Below the pieces are notes generated by a model that was not told where the DNA came from, ran no database searches, and saw only the letters and a program-made list of their open reading frames with translations. Of a stretch of DNA of 64,000 nt, positions 57,460 to 64,000 are shown piece after piece (positions within the stretch are counted from its first letter, which is position 1; the number at the start of each line of letters is the position of its first letter). The stretch is from positions 46,703,554-46,767,553 of the forward strand of contig OX485803.1 of NCBI GenBank assembly GCA_950295325.1. Direction: 5' to 3'. Position numbers and translations under genes: made by a program. The DNA comes from Polytrichum commune (Eukaryota > Streptophyta > Polytrichopsida > Polytrichales > Polytrichaceae).

Positions 57460-60210
57460 CAACAAACATGCACTTTTGATAACTATACCTTCATAAGGGG
57501 GAGGTCCGTTTTTCAGTCCGGTTTTCTGTAGATGTTTCATTGTAGATTTGCTAGTGCGACGCGTAGGTTTGTTGTGTAAATGTAATGAGTAGGAGTTGGA
57601 GAACTTGAAAAACAAACCAAATACCACCCACATGCCTTGATGACAAGCCGGAGGAAGTCATAGCATTCTTGAGTAGTCCATATAATTATGTGCGGTGTTA
57701 TTTGGTTTGTTTTGGTGTTTTTGGTTGTTATAATGAAGAAAATAATGCTCTCCATATGTTGTTGATCAACTTTATGTATTGACACTTATGTTGCAATACC
57801 AAATATATGATGAGAAAAAAAAGATTGTAAATCGAACTTTCCATAATTTAGTTATGATTGATTGAAAATGTACGAATGCTGATTTTTATAAATTGAAAAT
57901 GTAAGACTCCCCAAGAGGACCATATTGCCAAGAGACGGGTGATTACCAAAAAAAAGAGATTTACCTCGCATTCAACCACATCCCATGCTATACCATTAAC
58001 ATTCATAAGAACAACCACAAATCACAACAAAACAAACATGAGGTAAAACATATATAAGGGAGGGTTTGAGCTTCCATCTTTGGCCGAGGCGGTTGCTCGT
58101 AATCAAGGTATTGGCTCTTGAAATCATCCCCCACAATCACACAATTCCATCAATTTTGATCACGCCCGCCACAGGTGGGTTTCTCACCACTCCCCCACCT
58201 CCACTGTAGCGTGAAGTGTGCATGCACATACTCCCCATCAAGAAACATAAACTTGGCAAGTTGGAACTGGGCAATAATCAACAAAGAGACGTGTCAGTGG
58301 TCACTGCAATTACCACCACTAAGCACTAGTAGCCAATGCACATCCATCTTGGGCGATGACACCAAACACAAGGGCGCTACCAAAGGCTATGGCAAATTGG
58401 GAGTTTGTGATTGCTATGGCGATGAAGAGTTCAGAGGCAATGAACGAAGTGGAGATGAAGAGTTGAGGGAGGGGGGAAATGGATGCGGGAGATCTCACAT
58501 GTGGCAATGGGACTCAAATCCCTCAATGAGGGGTTGCATCGCTGGCTACATGTAAGAGGAGGACGGCAATTGAGAGAAGATGGGTAGGCCTCCAGGTTAG
58601 TGGAGGGTGGCACTCATGGAGCTTTGTGGCTCTAGATAGGTGGCGGCCAGAGAAATGATGGTCCATGCCATTGTGTGAACTTGAATATTTTAACATGAGG
58701 TTTTTGTGGTCCCTAAATTTGTTTTGATATTTGGCCCTTTTTAGCCCTCAAAAGAAAGATTGCATGCCACACAAGGAAGTCCAACAAATCAATGTCTGGG
58801 AAGATGATTGGTTTCCATCAGTGTTGATCTAGTATCATTTTTTCATAATACCATTTGGGCATCTATAATGGATATTTATTTAATATTAGTAGGATATGGG
58901 TGTTTGACATTTTTTTTAATATCATTATGTTCTATACATCATATAAGAACCTTCATACTTAGGCATGATCGTCCTAGTATCAATATGATTTAGAATGGCA
59001 TTGACCCAGATAATAACTCAGGTATAAAAAGACTCTCACCGTGACACACCCCTCACCTTGCAATATTTGACTAGTACTACCATTTTAATACCATTGGGTG
59101 GGTTACTTGATATCATTAAATTTGTTGTTGATGATTGATAAAATGCATTCACCTAGACCCATACTAGACCCATACTAGACCAACGTTGGTTTTTTACCCT
59201 CAGGTGGCAACTCTTCTTTTTACAACAACTCTTTAAGAATTTGTTGTGTATGTACAGACTTGCAACATGTGAAAAAAGAGGACACTGAGAGGAAGTCAAA
59301 TTCACAATAAATGTCTTAATCAAAATAGTTGTGGACCTCCAAAAGTTATTATGAGAACCAAAATTAAGAAAACTTTCTTATGCACCGCTAGGTCACACTG
59401 TTCAAACGCCCTAGCTCTCCAAAAATACTTGAAGTGTTTATTAAAAGGACATTTTCTATAAAATCTCATAGTAAAAGAATTTTGATGCTTCTTAAAATGG
59501 TTCTCTCCTTATATTAAGGATATATTCTTCTTCAGAATGTCTAGTTTATTGAATCCCACCTCTAGATTTACTTTACTTTGTAAGGCGGTGAGCCCATCTT
59601 CTTATACATGACTTATCACCCCAGTGTTTCCACAAGTACATCTGGCAATATTGATCAAACCATTGGCATTTCTCTAGCTAGGAAGCTCCTCTGCTCATTT
59701 TCATTGCCTTTGTGTGACATAGACCAAGTTAAATCCAAGCCCAAAGATGCAAACATGAGGTGTCTTTGACTCCTAAGATGATGGTCCAATGGTACGGCTT
59801 GAGGTTTGGTGCTACAAGGTGACATGCACAAGGTCTTGCGGTCAAACATATTGTGAAAGTTTGGTGTGTCCTCTTCTTTAAAGCGCGTCTTGAAGGTCAT
59901 TTTGCCAACACTAAAGTCTTGGTGACTTAGTCAAGGTGTTGTGTACCAAGAAATTATAACCACAAGTGTGTCCAATTAGCACCAATCACAAGTACTTTAT
60001 TACAAACTTTCAGATTTCAAGAATTGAAAATCATGTGCAAAGCCCTCTTTTGGTAGGTGAATGAATGTTACATAAGAAACAAACAGTGATAAACCAAAGA
60101 GTAGTTGGAGATGAATTCAACTGGCGAGGAGGGCGGGGGGGCATTTAATGTAGCCTGTGCTATACCATGTGGGTGTACAAAATGATGTTTAATGAGAATG
60201 TATATGGGAG
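57460..60210. other. Gene-free stretch
   Basis: No supported gene. The 126-codon frame at 58175-58555 has Gly/Glu-rich low-complexity text and no splice-site support. A short tandem (ACCCATACTAG) lies at 59157-59180. Confidence 0.4.
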
Positions 60211-60470
60211 GGGGTATTGACAACTGTTTCACCTAGTCTTTGTAATTATAAATAAGGTACTCTGAACTTTGAGAGAGAGGTAAGCGTACCCTAGGGTTTC
60301 TCACGAGAGGATTCTATGTCATCCACATACATCTTTAATCCCCCAAGAGTTTGTGTGTGTACATCTTTAAAGCAAATCGTGGCATGCTCGTGTCACACTT
60401 TAATGTCGATAAATTGATTTATGATCGTATGTACATTGAACGAACGCACACACATACACAAGATTATTAT
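60205..60470 (+). repeat. Possible LTR fragment with polypurine tract and TATA box
   Basis: A purine run GGGAGGGGG (60208-60216) precedes TATTGACAACTG. About 40 bases later comes TATAAATAAGG, then GAGAGAGAGG and CTAGGGTTTCTC. This order (purine tract, short U3, TATA box, R region) is like the 3' LTR start of plant Ty1/copia elements. No second LTR or pol gene is present nearby. Confidence 0.3.
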
Positions 60471-60703
60471 TTTTTTCACTAGGAGTTTTAAATTGTCATA
60501 CCATAGTACCATGGTGTTTTCAATGTAATCTATATTATTTGGGGATTTGTAGAAATTTTAGAATTTTTTTGACATGAAAAACCTCATTTTTGTTTAGGAA
60601 ACGTGAGGAAATAGAATCTAGAACCTCATCTATCAAATTGGAATCTTGAAGATAAACTACTTATTTGACATCAATTTGCCAAATCTATCTTGGGATTACA
60701 GTA

Positions 60704-61773
60704 CAATCTAACCCCGATTATATGACTACGACGCTCATGATACTGTATGACATTTTTTTACGCCCAATTTGTCATATAACAGAGGCAATTAATGCGTGTA
60801 TGCGATGGGACCCTCACTAAGGATTTGCCTTGGGGTTGGGGAATACATGAAGAATTCATCAATGGATTAATTTAAGTTAACTCAAGTTAATTGTTTTAAA
60901 CCTTGGTTTGAAAAGAAAAGAAAAGAAAAGAAAAAACCTTGCACTTTTGAGTCTTTGGATTTAAGTGGAGGTTGAAGGGTATAGATGAAATCCCAAATTA
61001 TACGAAGCACTTGGAGGATGTCCAAGATTTTGCCTGTAGATTGGAGTGTTGATGTTGCCATGGATAGTGAATGTGGGAAATCAAGAGTGAATGGAGTAAC
61101 AAATGAATTGGCAAGTTTTGTTTCCTCTTTTTAATCTTGGAAGTGAAGAATCGCCTATTGAAGAATACGTACAATTGGCAAGGGAGAAAAATTGTTGATG
61201 CAAAATACAACGTGGTTGAGTTGGTGGATTTGGCATAGGGTAGAAAAATCCATTTGTTTTTAGATTTGAAGGAAGAGCCAATGGGGGGCAACACCAATAG
61301 TCAAGCTCCCTCAAGCCCTTGAGGATGCCCAATTGCTAACAAATTTTGCAATGCAACATCCTTTAGAGTGTTTAGTTGTAGATGTGACGAGCATGCAATC
61401 TTTTATCCATAATTGGAGCAAGATGTCAGTTTCCAACAACAACAAACATCATCAAAAGGAAATAGATTCTTACTTTCATAGTGTGTGATATGATGAAGAC
61501 ATCATCATAGTACTATTTTCTTTTTGGAACTACATATTGTGTAACATTGTGAGCATATTTCTTTAATAAAAATATTCTTCATACTTATGTATCTTTGTAC
61601 AAAAAATGACATTTTACTTTGAAATGAGTCATTTTCTTAGAAAACCTCGATAGTACAACATTTGAGTACAACATTTGAGGCCAACATATCACAATATGCA
61701 AATATGACATTTGGCTAATACGATACTTTCTTGCACGAGCAAACGTGTCATATTAAAAAGGGGGGGGGACCAA
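60704..61773. mobile_element. Probable non-autonomous pogo-type element (1.07 kb)
   Basis: It starts CAATCTAACCCCGATTATAT then GAC after TA at 60702-60703, close to the terminus of the pogo element at 43280. It ends with GTCATATTAAAAAGG and GACC before TA at 61774-61775, a degenerate mirror of that terminus. The interior has no transposase. An (AAAAG)n patch lies at 60911-60935. Confidence 0.5.
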
Positions 61774-62489
61774 TACACATACATGCAACTATTATGTTAG
61801 TAGTCTATGATTTGTAAGTGTTGTCCTTTTTGGGCCATGAATTAATTATATAAAAGGGTCTTTACAAAGTAGGTCATCAAGAAAGGTTTGCCCATATTGA
61901 TTTTTTTTGGGGGAAATACTAATTTGTAGGTGACTGGATTAACTTAGATTGAAAAAAAAATCATAAGACACAGAATGGAAAGGTACATTTGATACACAAG
62001 TTTTCTTTCTTAACATTGTGATAATTGGACAAAACCTCATGGATTTATGGATGGTCAAAGTATTGTTGAGTTTGGAATATGTGAACTTACATGACACATA
62101 TTTTACACTTGAAACTGATCATTCAAACAATTGTAATTGTCATACAAAGAGAATTATGATGGTGTAGGTGAACTACATAACCAAAAAAACCCAAATGAAC
62201 CTCTTTGACATTAAAACGTTAAGCATGCTTCGCTAATTTGCTTGCTTGCCGATTGGAACCCTTACAGGATGGGGAAGGATGACCACAATCATAAATTATG
62301 CATCGCCACCAACTTCTTTGCCCTCTCCTAACCTCTATGTAAGATTATATCCAGAGCCCACGTTGATAACAAAGATAGGCACTCTGCCCTACCTTGTAAT
62401 AACAAGGAGGTTCTTGAATACAATAGGGTTCATGAGCCCACATTCACATCAATAAAAACACCCACCAATGGAACGAACGAAGCAAACCA

Positions 62490-62700
62490 ACCGCTAGTTA
62501 CAGATAAACTGGTTGAGTTTGAGAAACAACTTGAGGTTCAAGATTGCAGGAAAATCATTGATCGTTTTTAGAGGAATCTACAGAATCTCTTGAAATCAAT
62601 AAAGAAAAACCGGAAGACGTCAACACGGAACCAGTTGGACTTGGCAACACTAGGATCTCAACCTATCATGCCCAAAAATCTCCGTGACACTGCATGAATG
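62490..62700 (+). repeat. Second copy of the dispersed repeat at 57030-57260
   Basis: It shows the same ordered words as the first copy. In one frame it reads VEFEKQLEVQDCRKIIDRF before a stop, so the source may have been coding, but the frame does not hold. Confidence 0.5.
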
Positions 62701-63810
62701 TACTCTCTTTTTGTAGGTTTTCTTTCCAAACAATTATCATCTCGGATGTGTCAACTCTGCAAGCTCACACAGCTCTGGTAGGTGAAGCTGTCCCCTCTCT
62801 CTCTCGTTCATAATGCAAGGGAGAAATTGGTCCTCCTCCCAGAGGAAAATCCAAGTGGCCATCTGCTGGGCTCTGCAAGTGTTGGGTAGATGCAACCACC
62901 TCGGGGTACATGACACATGCTGAGATCGCATTTGTTGGTACCCATGGCACTTCCAGTCGAGAGCTTGGATAAGTGCAACTCCTAACGTTATGTGGGCATC
63001 GAGTCTCCATATCCTGCATGCGGATCAAATTTACGTGATGGAACTTGTGTTGCATGCATCAGCAGACAGATATACACAAACGATGAAGCATCCGCAAAAC
63101 TTGGATCGAAAATTGTACTTCCTGTGATGAAGTTACGATTCTTGAAAATGTGTGTGTGTGTGTGTCTGGATTCTTTAATTGTTTACTTGGGTCCTTCCTT
63201 CCTTCCAAATTGTGTTGACGATCGATTCTAGAATGTTTGATCAATTGTGAACATGTAGGTAATCGCATGTTCCGGTTTTTATATCTAATTTAACCACACC
63301 AGTCAAATATAGATGTCCGATTAGTACGATGAATAACCAAATAAGGCATGTGTGCTTTATATGGTCACAGGACAATTAATGGTCATTGGGTTGATCATGT
63401 GACTGAGGGAGTGAGAATGGTGAAAAGTGATTGCCCCTGTAGTAGTATTTGGATCGCTTCTTGATGGAAAGAGGGATTAATTCCACATTCGAGCACACTT
63501 CTCAGTCATCCAACAATAACTAGGTTTTTCCTTTAAATGAATTAAAATTGACTTGACGCTGAAAACGACTTCCAAGACCTTGGACTATTATAACCACACA
63601 CGTTTGAGATAAATAAGCCACCAAACCTATAACAGGGTCATGTTTTTAGCTTGGATGGATGAGAGGTATGCTCGTATGAAACGATTCCATATCAGCCAAG
63701 TTCTTGACAAACCTTGGGGAGTACGTTGTTTGCCCGCTCTCACAATCCTTCCGTCTTGCTTTCCAAATCTTTATGGGCATTTCAAAGTCTCATGTCTGGC
63801 ATCTATTCTC

Positions 63811-63845
<35 letters not shown>

Positions 63846-63880
63846 TCTAATTTGTTTGATTGATTACTAAACCACAATTG
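62701..63880. other. Gene-free stretch with microsatellites
   Basis: No supported gene. A (GT)n run lies at about 63149-63166 and a (GT)n(GA)n compound run at about 63813-63844. Confidence 0.5.
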
Positions 63881-64000
63881 CAGTAAATAGTGCAATTATA
63901 GTGGTTCACAATAACTTTCTAGAGCATGGTATGCTAATACTCATAACGGGAATTAATGTGGACCCCGAAAAATTTTAGCCCACGTTATTTTCCTAGTAGA
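63881..64000. mobile_element. MITE with CAGTAAATAG terminus, cut by window end
   Basis: The first 60-70 bases match the left end of 34494-35073 (ATAGT, then ATTAT-GTGG, CACAATA, TTTCTAGAGC). Like that copy it is preceded by TG. The right end is outside the window. Confidence 0.6.

Noticed and set aside
1-64000. tRNA, rRNA genes and CRISPR arrays
   Set aside because: I looked for tRNA A/B-box pairs, rRNA-like blocks and regularly spaced repeats and saw none; the regular arrays present are minisatellites.

Overview
The window is plant nuclear DNA: AT-rich, gene-poor and packed with transposable elements. The only clear host gene is a 12-exon half-size ABC transporter of the ABCG11/12/15 type on the minus strand (12903 to 6172). 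All eleven introns follow the GT-AG rule and the joined frame is 727 codons with no stop. Species cannot be fixed from sequence alone. The ABCG subfamily, a Stowaway-type element and En/Spm-, pogo- and LINE-derived genes say land plant. The gene-poor layout would fit a large genome such as that of a seed-free vascular plant, but that is a guess.

Layout. 1-5.3 kb: nested short DNA elements, including a Tourist-like element (TAA target duplication) inserted in the terminus of a TA-duplicating MITE, an element with an 8-bp target duplication, and two foldback elements. 5.4-13.3 kb: the ABCG gene with its upstream region; three introns each carry one copy of the same small foldback element. 13.3-14.8 kb: an unresolved, GC-richer stretch. 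14.9-17.1 kb: a MITE and the decayed 3' part of a LINE on the minus strand. 18.9-19.6 kb: an 8-bp-duplication element. 22.3-26.9 kb: a broken En/Spm (CACTA)-like gene on the plus strand. 27.3-32.4 kb: three directly repeated LTR-like units separated by two unrelated internal segments, one with a Ty3-type protease remnant, the other with an antisense gene-like fragment. 34.5-35.6 kb: a MITE and a Stowaway element. 39.8-45.7 kb: a dense cluster holding a TIR element, a palindrome, a complete but dead pogo-type element, and a 1500-bp element with a perfect 8-bp target duplication carrying an intact 258-codon frame, itself nested in a TA-duplicating MITE. A 5'-truncated LINE tail with its own target duplication follows. 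45.7-64 kb: tandem and dispersed repeats, a Tourist-like element, another 8-bp-duplication element, more MITEs and microsatellites.

The strongest candidate for something undescribed is the family with TIRs near GGGGAGGTCACT and 8-bp target duplications (43547-45046 with 18943-19577 and 52636-53293, possibly 2167-2495). The long member encodes a protein that does not look like a recognised transposase. Second is the set of three LTR-like repeats, each with a different minisatellite at the same internal place.

Most other open frames in the window show no coding features I can support and are left out. Exon boundaries and repeat ends were read by eye and could be off by a few bases where not stated as exact.
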